NCBI GenBank assembly: GCA_937871985.1
Contig: CALMPB010000342.1
Location: 1-64,000, forward strand
Source: an uncultured Burkholderiaceae bacterium
Lineage (GTDB): Bacteria; Pseudomonadota; Gammaproteobacteria; Burkholderiales; Burkholderiaceae
DNA: 64,000 nt
Direction: 5' to 3'
Positions 1 through 7,848 of the stretch are shown here, one piece after another; position 1 is the first letter of the stretch, and each line of letters opens with the position of its first letter. The notes beneath the pieces were generated by a model. It had not been told where the DNA came from. It was given only the letters and a program-made list of their open reading frames with translations, and did no database searches. A program made the translations under genes and the position numbers.

Positions 1-30
1 CTGGGCGGCAACGTCGACGAATTCGTCTGA
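1..30 (+). CDS. 3' end of an unidentified gene (partial)
   Basis: The first ten codons read L-G-G-N-V-D-E-F-V-stop in frame 1, and a strong hairpin terminator follows 27 bases later. Together these suggest the tail of a rightward gene whose body lies before the window. Nine residues are too few to name a family, and the frame is supported only by the stop codon and the terminator position. Confidence 0.35.
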   Translation: MGGNVDEFV

Positions 31-56
31 CCCGCACACTGCAAGCACAATAAAAA

Positions 57-85
57 CGGGCTCGTATTTTGTACGAGCCCGTTTT
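57..85 (+). terminator. Rho-independent terminator
   Basis: A perfect 10-bp stem (CGGGCTCGTA at 57-66 paired with TACGAGCCCG at 72-81) has a 5-base loop and is followed by TTTT. It ends the partial gene at the window edge. The A-run on the 5' side could let it work in both directions. Confidence 0.85.
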
Positions 86-331
86 ATTGCCATGACTCCG
101 GCACTGCTGCCGCCCGGATTATTTGGGCCTCTGCCACTGGTCCGTGGCGCCTTGGCCCAGCAGGTGTGGCATTAACAGCCTACAAGACCATAGCGATGTG
201 AATACGCTATGCCCCATACTTCGCGATCCAGCGTGCCAAGTTGCTGGATTGGCTGTCAAGCCCATTTTCGCCGGCACTCTTGTTGACCGCGCGGCTTGAT
301 CTTATTGACCTTTATTCGTCAATAAACGAAA
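86..331. other. Intergenic region upstream of the toxin-antitoxin pair
   Basis: No gene is supported here. It contains a 7-bp perfect inverted repeat, CATAGCG (189-195) and CGCTATG (205-211), with a 9-base spacer, and at its right end the operator-like dyad listed separately. I see no tRNA, insertion-sequence end or clear promoter pair. Confidence 0.5.
302..325. promoter_or_regulatory. Operator-like inverted repeat before the toxin gene
   Basis: TTATTGAC (302-309) and GTCAATAA (318-325) form a perfect 8-bp inverted repeat with an 8-base spacer, ending 6 bases before the toxin start codon. Type II toxin-antitoxin operons are typically repressed by their own antitoxin at such a dyad, so this is the likely autoregulatory site. 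The function is inferred from position and symmetry only. Confidence 0.55.
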
Positions 332-682
332 ATGAGTTCTTACCGGATTGAGCACTACCTGACGTCTGGCGGGCAGGACGACCCGTATTCGAACTGGCTT
401 GGCCGTTTACGTGACCGTCAAGCCAAAGTGGCGGTGATCCGGCGTGTGAACCGGGTAGAGCAAGGTGGCTTTGGCGATCACAAGTTTTGCCGTGAAGGTG
501 TATGGGAGCTGCGCATCGATATTGGGCCCGGTTATCGGGTCTACTACGCTCGGGCGGGACAGCGCGTCGTGCTATTGCTTGGCGGTGGCGATAAACGCAC
601 GCAGAATGCCGACATCGACCGGGCTGTGGGTTATTGGCAAGATTGGCAACGGAGAAATGACGATGAGAAGCAGAGCCCATGA
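332..682 (+). CDS. RelE/HigB-like toxin of a type II toxin-antitoxin pair
   Basis: This 116-residue protein resembles the phage-derived Gp49-like/HigB group of the RelE/ParE superfamily. The features seen are an arginine-rich helix (residues about 25-45, with R-D-R and R-R-V-N-R), then a W-E-L-R-I-D-x-G-P-G-Y-R-V-Y-Y strand block (about 57-72), then a L-L-L-G-G-G-D-K strand and a helical tail. Members of this fold usually cleave mRNA on the ribosome. The toxin comes first and overlaps the antitoxin frame, the order typical of higBA. The ATG directly follows an operator-like dyad. The family is clear; the exact subfamily and activity are inferred. Confidence 0.82.
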   Translation: MSSYRIEHYLTSGGQDDPYSNWLGRLRDRQAKVAVIRRVNRVEQGGFGDHKFCREGVWELRIDIGPGYRVYYARAGQRVVLLLGGGDKRTQNADIDRAVGYWQDWQRRNDDEKQSP

Positions 683-989
683 CGAGGCGATGGCCGAGAT
701 GTATCGCAATGATCCGGCTCTTGCGCTCGATGTGATCAATGGCATCCTGGAAGACGGAGATCAGGCGGAGTTGTTGACCGTATTGCGCCAGCTTGCACAG
801 GCGTTTGGCGGCGTGCAGGCGGTGGCGGAGCAGGCGCACCTGAACCCCACGCAGCTTTATCGAACCCTTTCGCCCAAGGGCAACCCGGCCTTGAGCAGCC
901 TGACGGCCATTCTCAAGGCCATGGGGTTGCGGTTGGCGGTACAGCCGATAGACGCATCGGCTGTAGTTGCCTTCGCCCCTGGTAATTAG
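663..989 (+). CDS. HigA-like helix-turn-helix antitoxin
   Basis: This protein of about 108 residues overlaps the end of the toxin gene by 20 bases, implying translational coupling. The core (Q-A-V-A-E-Q-A-H-L-N-P-T-Q-L-Y-R-T-L) is a helix-turn-helix followed by L-S-S-L-T-A-I-L-K-A-M-G-L-R-L, as in the putative addiction-module antidote family. It should bind the toxin and repress the operon. Two in-frame ATGs exist, at 657 and 663. I chose 663 because GGAG at 651-654 sits 8 bases upstream of it but only 2 bases from the first. Its stop codon overlaps that of the convergent gentisate dioxygenase gene. Confidence 0.78.
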   Translation: MRSRAHDEAMAEMYRNDPALALDVINGILEDGDQAELLTVLRQLAQAFGGVQAVAEQAHLNPTQLYRTLSPKGNPALSSLTAILKAMGLRLAVQPIDASAVVAFAPGN

Positions 990-2089
990 CCGATCTGGGT
1001 GCGGGCGAAGTTCAGGCGTTCCATGATGGGGGCGTCCGAGAAGCGGAACAGGTCGAATTGGGTTTCCGCCTGCAGCGACCACGATACCCACGAGGGAATG
1101 ACGAACATGTCGCCGATGTCGAGCTTGTGCTCGACGCCGTTGAGCACGACGGAGCCGCGCCCTTCGAACACCTGGAATACGGTGGAGCCGACTTCGCGGC
1201 GCACGGCCGTGGCGGCGCCGGCGCGCAGGCGGTGGAATTCGGCGCGGATGGTGGACATGACGTCGCCGCCCGTCGTGGGGTTGACGTAGCGGATGGCGGC
1301 GTGTCCGGGTTCGGCGACGCCCGGGTAGCCTTCATCTTCGAGCCGCAGCTGTTCGGCGAGGGCGCGATCGGTATGCTCCCAGCGGTATGCGCCGATGGGC
1401 GAATTGATGGTGTCCTGCAGGCCGGAAAGCGGGCGCAGGCCGGGATGACACCACAGGCGTTCTCCGCGGGAATAGTCGGGCGTGGTTTCGTCGGAAAGCT
1501 TTTCGGAGCCGAATTCGAAAAAGCCGACGTCGTTCTGGTAGGAAAAAGGAATGTCGAGCCCGTCGATCCAGGCCATGGGATGGTCGGTGATGTTCTGGTG
1601 GCCGTGGAAGTGCCAGCCCGGGGTGAGCAGGAAGTCGCCGCGGCTCATGCGCACGGGGTCGCCGTTGACCACGGTCCAGACGCCCTCGCCCTCGACCACG
1701 AAGCGGAAGGCGTTTTGCGAGTGGCGGTGTTCGGGCGCGGTTTCCTTGGGGCCAAGATACTGGATGGCGGCCCACAAGGTGGGGCTGATGTAGGGGCGTC
1801 CGCCCAGGCCGGGGTTGGCAAGCCCGATGGCGCGGCGTTCGCCGCCGCGGCCCACGGGAACGAGGTCGCCCGAACGTTGCGCCAGCGGATACAGCTGCGA
1901 CCATTTCCAGACATGCGGCACGGCTTCGGGCGCGGGGTGGCGGGGCATGAGGGTGCCCAACTGGGTCCACAGGGGCATCAGGTGCAGCGACTCGAAATCC
2001 GCGTAGAGCTTGCGCAGCTCCGGGGTGTCGTCCGGCGCCATGGCGTTGTGGGCGGGCTTTTGGTCGATGGTTGGGGTGTCGGCGGTCAT
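986..2089 (-). CDS. Gentisate 1,2-dioxygenase
   Basis: This 367-residue bicupin iron(II) dioxygenase would open the ring of gentisate (2,5-dihydroxybenzoate) to maleylpyruvate. The N-terminal cupin carries the family signature H-R-H-S-Q-N-A-F-R-F (about 121-130), with metal-binding histidines 121 and 123, followed by G-W-H-F-H-G-H-Q-N near 158. A second cupin fold (V-F-Q-V-F-E-G-x-G-S-V) lies in the C-terminal third. The start at 2089 is preferred over an upstream ATG because AAGGAAA lies just before it. It shares an orientation with the LysR gene upstream. No maleylpyruvate hydrolase or isomerase gene is adjacent. Length and motifs match the family well. Confidence 0.92.
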   Translation of the reverse strand: MTADTPTIDQKPAHNAMAPDDTPELRKLYADFESLHLMPLWTQLGTLMPRHPAPEAVPHVWKWSQLYPLAQRSGDLVPVGRGGERRAIGLANPGLGGRPYISPTLWAAIQYLGPKETAPEHRHSQNAFRFVVEGEGVWTVVNGDPVRMSRGDFLLTPGWHFHGHQNITDHPMAWIDGLDIPFSYQNDVGFFEFGSEKLSDETTPDYSRGERLWCHPGLRPLSGLQDTINSPIGAYRWEHTDRALAEQLRLEDEGYPGVAEPGHAAIRYVNPTTGGDVMSTIRAEFHRLRAGAATAVRREVGSTVFQVFEGRGSVVLNGVEHKLDIGDMFVIPSWVSWSLQAETQFDLFRFSDAPIMERLNFARTQIG

Positions 2090-2248
2090 GGGCGATTTCC
2101 TTGTTGGCGGTGACTCTGGCAAGTTCCGGCTCAGGGTCAGGTATGAACATGGGTTGATTTTAGCGCCGTTGCCGCGCCAAGGCCGCGTGCCGGTCGCGGG
2201 AGCATGCGATGGCGGCGTCTGGACGCCAGAGCCAGGGCCGTGTCGCCG

Positions 2249-3145
2249 TCAGCGCAGTTGCCCGGCTTCGCGGATGAGGGCGTTGGCGAACGCCTCGGCG
2301 GCGGGCGTCAGCGGCAGGCCTTCGCGACGGATCATGCAGATTCTCGGCGCGCTGATGTTTTCGCGCACGCGTATTTCGCTCAGCGCGTGCGACGTCAGCG
2401 GGGAGCCGGCCCATTGCTCGGGCAGAAAGGCCAGCAGGTCGCTGCTTGAAAGCAGGGAAACCAGGGCCAGCAGGGATTCGCATTTCACGTCGGCGCGGGG
2501 TATGGGCAGGCCGTTGTTCCGGAACTGTTGTTCGAATTCGGTGGCTCGGGGGCCGGCGGCGCCCGTCAGTATCCATTCGGCGCCGACGAGATCGGCCAGG
2601 GAGCTGGCGCCGCAAAGCGGATGGTTGCGCCGGCCGACCACGGTTTGGGTTCCTGTGAAGACAGGCTCGATGTTGAATTCCTTGCTGAGCGACTGCGAGG
2701 GGAACGGGCCCATTGCAAAGTCCAGCGTGCCGTCGCGCAGGCCGGGCAGCATCAGGGGAAACTGCCCGTCCACGATGCGCACCTGGGCTTCGGGATAGCG
2801 CCGCCTGAATGTCTTGAGCGCGTTGGACAGAAACAGCATCGACGGCGTCCCCGACAGGGCCATGGCGACATGCCCGCCTTTTCCGTCCAGCAATTGTTCC
2901 AGCTCGTCCTTGCCGCGATTCAGCTCGTTGGTGGCAAGTTCCGCGCGGGCGAGGAAGCGTTTTCCGAAAGCGTTCAGGACCGTGCCCCGCGCGGTACGTT
3001 CGAACAGCGGAGTGCCAAGCATTTTTTCCAATTGGCGGATGCTTTTGGTCAAGGCCGGCTGGGCGGCGTTCAGATCGCGGGCCGCCTGGTGGATGCTGCC
3101 CGATCGGGCGACGGCAATGAAATCGCGGAGTTGGTGAAGTTTCAT
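2249..3145 (-). CDS. LysR-family regulator of the gentisate module
   Basis: This 298-residue LysR-type transcription factor has an N-terminal winged HTH (residues 1-60; S-I-H-Q-A-A-R-D-L-N-A-A-Q-P-A-L-T-K-S-I) and a periplasmic-binding-protein-like effector domain. It is divergently transcribed from the flavin monooxygenase gene across 117 AT-rich bases and lies upstream of the gentisate dioxygenase on the same strand. The likely inducer is an aromatic acid or gentisate pathway intermediate; this is inferred from position. Confidence 0.88.
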   Translation of the reverse strand: MKLHQLRDFIAVARSGSIHQAARDLNAAQPALTKSIRQLEKMLGTPLFERTARGTVLNAFGKRFLARAELATNELNRGKDELEQLLDGKGGHVAMALSGTPSMLFLSNALKTFRRRYPEAQVRIVDGQFPLMLPGLRDGTLDFAMGPFPSQSLSKEFNIEPVFTGTQTVVGRRNHPLCGASSLADLVGAEWILTGAAGPRATEFEQQFRNNGLPIPRADVKCESLLALVSLLSSSDLLAFLPEQWAGSPLTSHALSEIRVRENISAPRICMIRREGLPLTPAAEAFANALIREAGQLR

Positions 3146-3262
3146 AAAGGGATGCCTATCAGGAATCTATGAATATAAATTGCCATCTTTTGAATATCTA
3201 TTAAATCACGTAAATTTTCCGCATGCGCCTCATGCGGCGATTTATTCCATACAGGAGAATTC
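3146..3262. promoter_or_regulatory. Divergent promoter region with TGAATAT repeats
   Basis: This AT-rich spacer separates the LysR gene from the monooxygenase gene. TGAATAT occurs twice in direct orientation, at 3170-3176 and 3191-3197, exactly 21 bases apart (two helical turns). That spacing would suit a LysR tetramer. AGGAGAA near 3251 is the ribosome binding site of the monooxygenase. I could not assign -35/-10 hexamers with confidence. Confidence 0.45.
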
Positions 3263-4918
3263 ATGTCATCGAGTTCAAAAGCCCGCCCCTTGCCTCCCGA
3301 CGGGGCCACTGTCCTGATCGTCGGCGCGGGCCCCGTAGGCCTGGGCCTCGCCATCGAACTGGGATCCCGCGGGATCGATTGCGTGGTCGTCGAGCAGAAC
3401 GATCGGGTGGGCTACAACCCCAGGGCCAAGCTGACCAACGTGCGCTCCATGGAGCTGATGCGTCGGTGGGGGATAGCGGATCGGCTTAGAAATGCATCCC
3501 CAATGCCCAAGGGTTATCCCTCAGATGTGGTGTTCGCCACCCACTTGAACGGCTCCCTCCTGGCCCGCTTCGAAAATGCCTTCTACACGAAATGCGATGG
3601 CTGCGAGTGGTATTCGGAATCGGCGGCCTGGCTGCCGCAGTACACCCTGGAGCAGGTGCTGCTGGAGCGCGCCCTGGAGCTGCCCAGCGTGTCGATTTGC
3701 TTCAGCACCCGGCTCGAGTCGTTCACCGATGACGGCCGCGAGGTCGCCGCGGTGGTCACGGATCTTGCAACCTCGGCCAGGCGCACGGTGCGCGGGCGCT
3801 ATCTGGTCGGCGCCGACGGCGGACGCAGCCGCGTGCGGGAGCTCCTGAACATAGGCATGAGCGGCCTGGGCGCCATCTCGCCGAACTTCAATGTGCTGTT
3901 CCGCGCGCCGGCCCTGGCATCGATGCACGACAAGGGGCTGGCGGTTCAGTACTGGATGGTGAATTCCACGGTTCCCTCATTGATGGGCCCCATGGATGAA
4001 GACGGCCTTTGGTACCTGATTGCAACCCGAATCGGAAAGGGCGTGGACCCCGCCACCATCGATGCCAAAGAGCTCGTCCGGATGGCCACCGGCCTGGATT
4101 TCGACATGGAGATCATCAGCCGGGATCCCTGGGTGGCGCATCGCCTGATCGCGGATCGCTATCGGGTCGGAAACGTTCTACTCGCTGGGGATGCCTGCCA
4201 CTTGCACCCGCCGTTCGGTGGCTTCGGCATGAACATGGGTCTGGGCGACGCCGTGGATCTGGGCTGGAAGCTGGCCGGCGCCATACAGGGCTGGGGCGGC
4301 GAGGGCCTGCTGGACAGCTATGAAACCGAACGCAAGCCTGTGCACGAGCGCGTCATGGACGAAGCCGTGACGAATTATTCCCTGGTCGGCAACCAGCTCG
4401 TCAACGAGAATATCGAACGCGATGATGCGGTGGGCGAAACCGCGCGCGCCGAACTGGGGCAGACCATCTTGTCGTCGAAGCTGCGCGAGTTCCGCAATCT
4501 TGGCTTGATACTCGGATACCAGTACAAGAACTCGCCGCTGATTGCCGAAGAAGCCGGCGAAGCGCCCGCCGAAACGGTGACGGAATATTATCCATCGGCC
4601 TATCCGGGCCGCCTTGCGCCGCATTTCCGGCTCGATGACGGCAGCTCCGTCTACGACCATTTCGGCCCGGGCTACACCTTGCTTACGGAGCAGGACGGGG
4701 ATTCCGCCGATTGCGCGGCGCTGCGGGAAGCCGCGCAGGGGGCGGGTGTTCCCTTGTCGATCGTCCATGTATCGGGAACGAGGTTCCGCGAGCTTTATGG
4801 CTGCGGGCATGCACTGGTGCGGCCGGATCAGCATATTGCCTGGCGCGGGCAGACGCTGCCGTCGGATGCGTCGGCCCTGCTCGATCGGGTTCGGGGGTAT
4901 AGCCGGCAGCCGGCCTAG
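3263..4918 (+). CDS. FAD-dependent aromatic hydroxylase (class A flavin monooxygenase)
   Basis: This 551-residue protein belongs to the PheA/TfdB/MhpA group of NAD(P)H-dependent single-component hydroxylases. It has the FAD-binding motif G-A-G-P-V-G at 21-26, the D-G motif (V-G-A-D-G-G-R-S) near 190, the second FAD motif G-D-A-C-H-L-H-P-P-F-G-G-F-G near 308, and a C-terminal thioredoxin-like region typical of the longer members. Proximity to a gentisate dioxygenase suggests that it makes a gentisate-type ring-cleavage substrate, for example by hydroxylating a hydroxybenzoate. The true substrate cannot be read from the sequence. It is followed by an aromatic-acid transporter on the same strand. 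Confidence 0.85.
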   Translation: MSSSSKARPLPPDGATVLIVGAGPVGLGLAIELGSRGIDCVVVEQNDRVGYNPRAKLTNVRSMELMRRWGIADRLRNASPMPKGYPSDVVFATHLNGSLLARFENAFYTKCDGCEWYSESAAWLPQYTLEQVLLERALELPSVSICFSTRLESFTDDGREVAAVVTDLATSARRTVRGRYLVGADGGRSRVRELLNIGMSGLGAISPNFNVLFRAPALASMHDKGLAVQYWMVNSTVPSLMGPMDEDGLWYLIATRIGKGVDPATIDAKELVRMATGLDFDMEIISRDPWVAHRLIADRYRVGNVLLAGDACHLHPPFGGFGMNMGLGDAVDLGWKLAGAIQGWGGEGLLDSYETERKPVHERVMDEAVTNYSLVGNQLVNENIERDDAVGETARAELGQTILSSKLREFRNLGLILGYQYKNSPLIAEEAGEAPAETVTEYYPSAYPGRLAPHFRLDDGSSVYDHFGPGYTLLTEQDGDSADCAALREAAQGAGVPLSIVHVSGTRFRELYGCGHALVRPDQHIAWRGQTLPSDASALLDRVRGYSRQPA

Positions 4919-5001
4919 TTGCGGGTTGATGGAGGGGGCCGGCGCGTGGGCGAAGCCCTATGTTCCGCGCCGGCCGGAACGGTTTTTTTTGGAGACAACA
5001 C

Positions 5002-6357
5002 ATGACGCAAAAAATAAATGTGCGCGCCGAGATCGAAAGCGCGCCGATAGGGAAATTCCATTGGTTCTTCGGGGTCTTGCTCGGTATCGTGATGTTTTTC
5101 GACGGGTACGACTTGTTCAACGCCGCCTACGTCATCCCGCTGGTCAGGACGACCTGGCAACCGTCTTCGTCCATGATAGGCATCATGCTGTCCAGCGGGA
5201 TCGCCGGGCTGACCATCGGCTCCGTGCTGCAGGGGCTGCTGGCGGATCGGATCGGCCGCCGCCGCGTCATGCTGATCGCCCTGTGGGTATTGACGGCGTC
5301 GAACGCCCTTCTTGCCTTCGCGGTCGATTCCCCGGTGTCCTTTACCGTATGCAGGCTGATCCTGGGCATGTCGCTGGGGATGATCACGCCGCTGGTGATT
5401 ACCTACATCAATGAGCTGGCGCCGAAAAAAGTCGCCAATATCTATACGACGCTGGTGTTCATCGTCGGGTTTTCGCTGGGTGGAATCTTTGCCGGCGTCG
5501 TCGGCATCGCCCTGGGCCAGCGATACGGCTGGGAATGGATCTACGTCGTCGGCGTCTTGTGCCTTATCGTGTCCATGGCCGCGCAGGCCTGGTTTCCCGA
5601 GTCGATCCGGTATCTGGCCCTGCGCGGAGACACGGAGCGCGTGCGGCAATTGCTATCCAGGCTGCGGCCCGAGCGCTCCAGCCTGTACGCGGCCGCCGAG
5701 TTCGAAATGCCCAAGCCCAGCAGCCAGGCCGCGTCGGTTTCCGTGCTTTTGTCGCCGGTTTATCGGCGCCGGACGATCATCAGCTGGGTCGCGGGCTTTC
5801 TTGGCTTGTTCTGCGTGCATGGCCTTACCGGATGGCTGCCGACTCTGGTGATCCAGAAAGGCGCGGGCATATCTTCGGGTTTTGCCTACGGGTCGCTCGT
5901 CATGGTGGCCGCGCTGTTTGGCGCCCTGGCCTGCGCCTGGCTCGCGGACCGCATCAACAGCCGCGCAATTTCAATGGCCGTCGGCTATGTGTTTGCCGGG
6001 GTTGCGATGATCTGCCTTGGCATGTATTCAAGCCAGTGGGTCATCATCGGGCTGGTCGCGGCAACGGGATTTTTCCTGTTCGGGGCGCAGGCCGTGCTGA
6101 ACAACTTCCAGGCCATGTCCTACCAGACCGAGGTGAGGGGCACGGGGGTTGGCGTGGCCATTGCGCTGAACCGGGTGGGGGGAATATTGGGGCCGTTCCT
6201 GATCGGGGTTCTGCACAGCATTCATCCCGCGCCGAAATACACCTTCTTCGCCCTGGCGGTAGCGCTGTTCCTGGCCGCCGTCACCGTATCGTTTGGCCGC
6301 CGCAACATGGTGTCGGCGGATTCGGCGCCCGATTCCCTGGCGCAATTGCAGCATTGA
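5002..6357 (+). CDS. MFS transporter, aromatic acid:H+ symporter (AAHS) family
   Basis: This 451-residue, 12-helix membrane transporter has the AAHS landmark F-D-G-Y-D-L-F-N in helix 1 and the MFS loop motif L-A-D-R-I-G-R-R-R between helices 2 and 3. BenK and PcaK are characterised relatives of this family. The start at 5002 has GGAG 8 bases upstream; an upstream in-frame ATG at 4960 lacks such a site. It lies 83 bases after the hydroxylase gene and probably imports that enzyme's aromatic substrate. Confidence 0.87.
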   Translation: MTQKINVRAEIESAPIGKFHWFFGVLLGIVMFFDGYDLFNAAYVIPLVRTTWQPSSSMIGIMLSSGIAGLTIGSVLQGLLADRIGRRRVMLIALWVLTASNALLAFAVDSPVSFTVCRLILGMSLGMITPLVITYINELAPKKVANIYTTLVFIVGFSLGGIFAGVVGIALGQRYGWEWIYVVGVLCLIVSMAAQAWFPESIRYLALRGDTERVRQLLSRLRPERSSLYAAAEFEMPKPSSQAASVSVLLSPVYRRRTIISWVAGFLGLFCVHGLTGWLPTLVIQKGAGISSGFAYGSLVMVAALFGALACAWLADRINSRAISMAVGYVFAGVAMICLGMYSSQWVIIGLVAATGFFLFGAQAVLNNFQAMSYQTEVRGTGVGVAIALNRVGGILGPFLIGVLHSIHPAPKYTFFALAVALFLAAVTVSFGRRNMVSADSAPDSLAQLQH

Positions 6358-6366
6358 TGGCGGGCT

Positions 6367-6396
6367 GGCGGCTTTTCCATGGAAGGAAAGGCCGCC
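6367..6396. terminator. Bidirectional terminator-like hairpin
   Basis: A 12-bp stem with one G-U pair (6367-6378 with 6385-6396) and a 6-base loop lies between two convergent transporter genes. It is followed by TTGT on the plus strand. The U-tract is weak, so termination strength is uncertain. Confidence 0.5.
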
Positions 6397-6446
6397 TTGT
6401 GCTGGCAAGGCGTCGCCGCTCCCAGGGCATGCGTCCGCCGAAGCGG

Positions 6447-7781
6447 CTATTGCAGCGTGCCGCGCGAGGTTTCGCGGGTGCTGAACACGGCGCCGCAGGC
6501 CACGATGCAGATCAGCACGAAATAGGCGACGGCCCAGGTCAGGGCGCCGCCGCCGAATGCCAGCAGGGCGGTGGCGATCATGGGCATGAGCCCGCCGCCG
6601 AGAATGGTGCCGAACTGGCGGCCTACCGATACACCACTTAGCCTGAGCTTGGCGTCGTTGAACTGCTCTGGATAGAAGCTGCCGGTCACGGCCAGGGACA
6701 TGGGCTGCAGGATGGCGCCCGGGATGGCCATGGCGATGAGGATGACGGCGTGGTTGGCGGTGGCCAGCAGCGGGAAGAAAATGAACAGGACATACAGCGC
6801 CGACAGGGCATACGAGCCGAAGACCAGCGGCTTGCGGCCGATTTTGTCGGAAAGGCAGCCGAACAGCGGGTTGGTGGCGATGCCGACGACATTGCCGATG
6901 ACCACGCCGGCCAGCAGTGTGCCGCGATCCAGGTGCAGGGTGGAAACGCCGTAGGACAGGCCGAATATGGACGTGAAGTAGAACGTCGAGGACTCGGCCA
7001 TGGCGCACAGCAGCACGACCAGGGTGGGGCGCTTCTGGTGGCGGAACACCTTGGCCAGGGGGATTTTTTCCGGGGCGGTGTCCTTGATGGCGGCCAGGAA
7101 TACCGGCGATTCTTCGACCTTCAGGCGCACATAGAAGCCGATGGCGAAAATGATGGCGCTGGCGATGAAGGGAATGCGCCAGCCCCAGGACAGCAATTGC
7201 TCGTTGGGCAGTATGGCCACGGCGAAGGCGGCCAGGGCGCCGAGCACCGTGCCCGCCGCCGCGCCCGATTGCACGAAGGCCGCGAACAGCCCCCGCTTGC
7301 CGTCGGGGGCGCTTTCGGTTGCCAGCAGCGGCCCGGTCGCCGATTCGCCGCCAAGGGCGAAGCCCTGCAGGAAGCGCAGGATGACGAGAATGACGGGAGC
7401 GGCGATGCCGATCTGCAGATGGGTGGGCGTAAAACCGATGGCGGTCGTGCTGACGCCCATGAGGGTCAGCGTGGCAATGAGGATGGGCTTGCGGCCCAGC
7501 CGGTCGCCGAAGTGGCCGAAGAACATGCCGCCCAGGGGGCGGGCGGCAAAGCCGACGGCGAAGATGCCGAAGACGGCGATCGTCCCCGCGAAGGAGCTGT
7601 ATTCGGGGAAGAACAGCTTGTTGAAGACCAGCGGCGCCAGGAACCCGTAGATCAGGAAGTCGTACCATTCGATGGTGGTGCCCAGGAAGCACGAGAGCAG
7701 CATGCGCTGATTGGCTTTCGAGATGCCGGCTCCTGACGGTTGCTGGATGCCGCCTTGAATTGCGATGTTTTGAACAGTCAT
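6447..7781 (-). CDS. MFS transporter, metabolite:H+ symporter (MHS) family
   Basis: This 444-residue transporter shows the MHS hallmarks: G-T-T-I-E-W-Y-D-F in helix 1, a large R-P-L-G-G-x-x-F-G-H-x-G-D-R-x-G-R-K motif after helix 2, and R-F-L-Q-G-F-A-L-G-G-E near helix 4. Shikimate, citrate and betaine carriers belong to this family. It is the last gene of a leftward set with benzoylformate decarboxylase and aldehyde dehydrogenase, so it may import benzoylformate, mandelate or a similar acid. The substrate is inference. Confidence 0.86.
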   Translation of the reverse strand: MTVQNIAIQGGIQQPSGAGISKANQRMLLSCFLGTTIEWYDFLIYGFLAPLVFNKLFFPEYSSFAGTIAVFGIFAVGFAARPLGGMFFGHFGDRLGRKPILIATLTLMGVSTTAIGFTPTHLQIGIAAPVILVILRFLQGFALGGESATGPLLATESAPDGKRGLFAAFVQSGAAAGTVLGALAAFAVAILPNEQLLSWGWRIPFIASAIIFAIGFYVRLKVEESPVFLAAIKDTAPEKIPLAKVFRHQKRPTLVVLLCAMAESSTFYFTSIFGLSYGVSTLHLDRGTLLAGVVIGNVVGIATNPLFGCLSDKIGRKPLVFGSYALSALYVLFIFFPLLATANHAVILIAMAIPGAILQPMSLAVTGSFYPEQFNDAKLRLSGVSVGRQFGTILGGGLMPMIATALLAFGGGALTWAVAYFVLICIVACGAVFSTRETSRGTLQ

Positions 7782-7848
7782 GTGTTTGTCTCCATGTGTT
7801 GCAAGAGGCGGGCTTTGGTTTTGTTTTTCGCCCGCCCTGTTATTTGGC

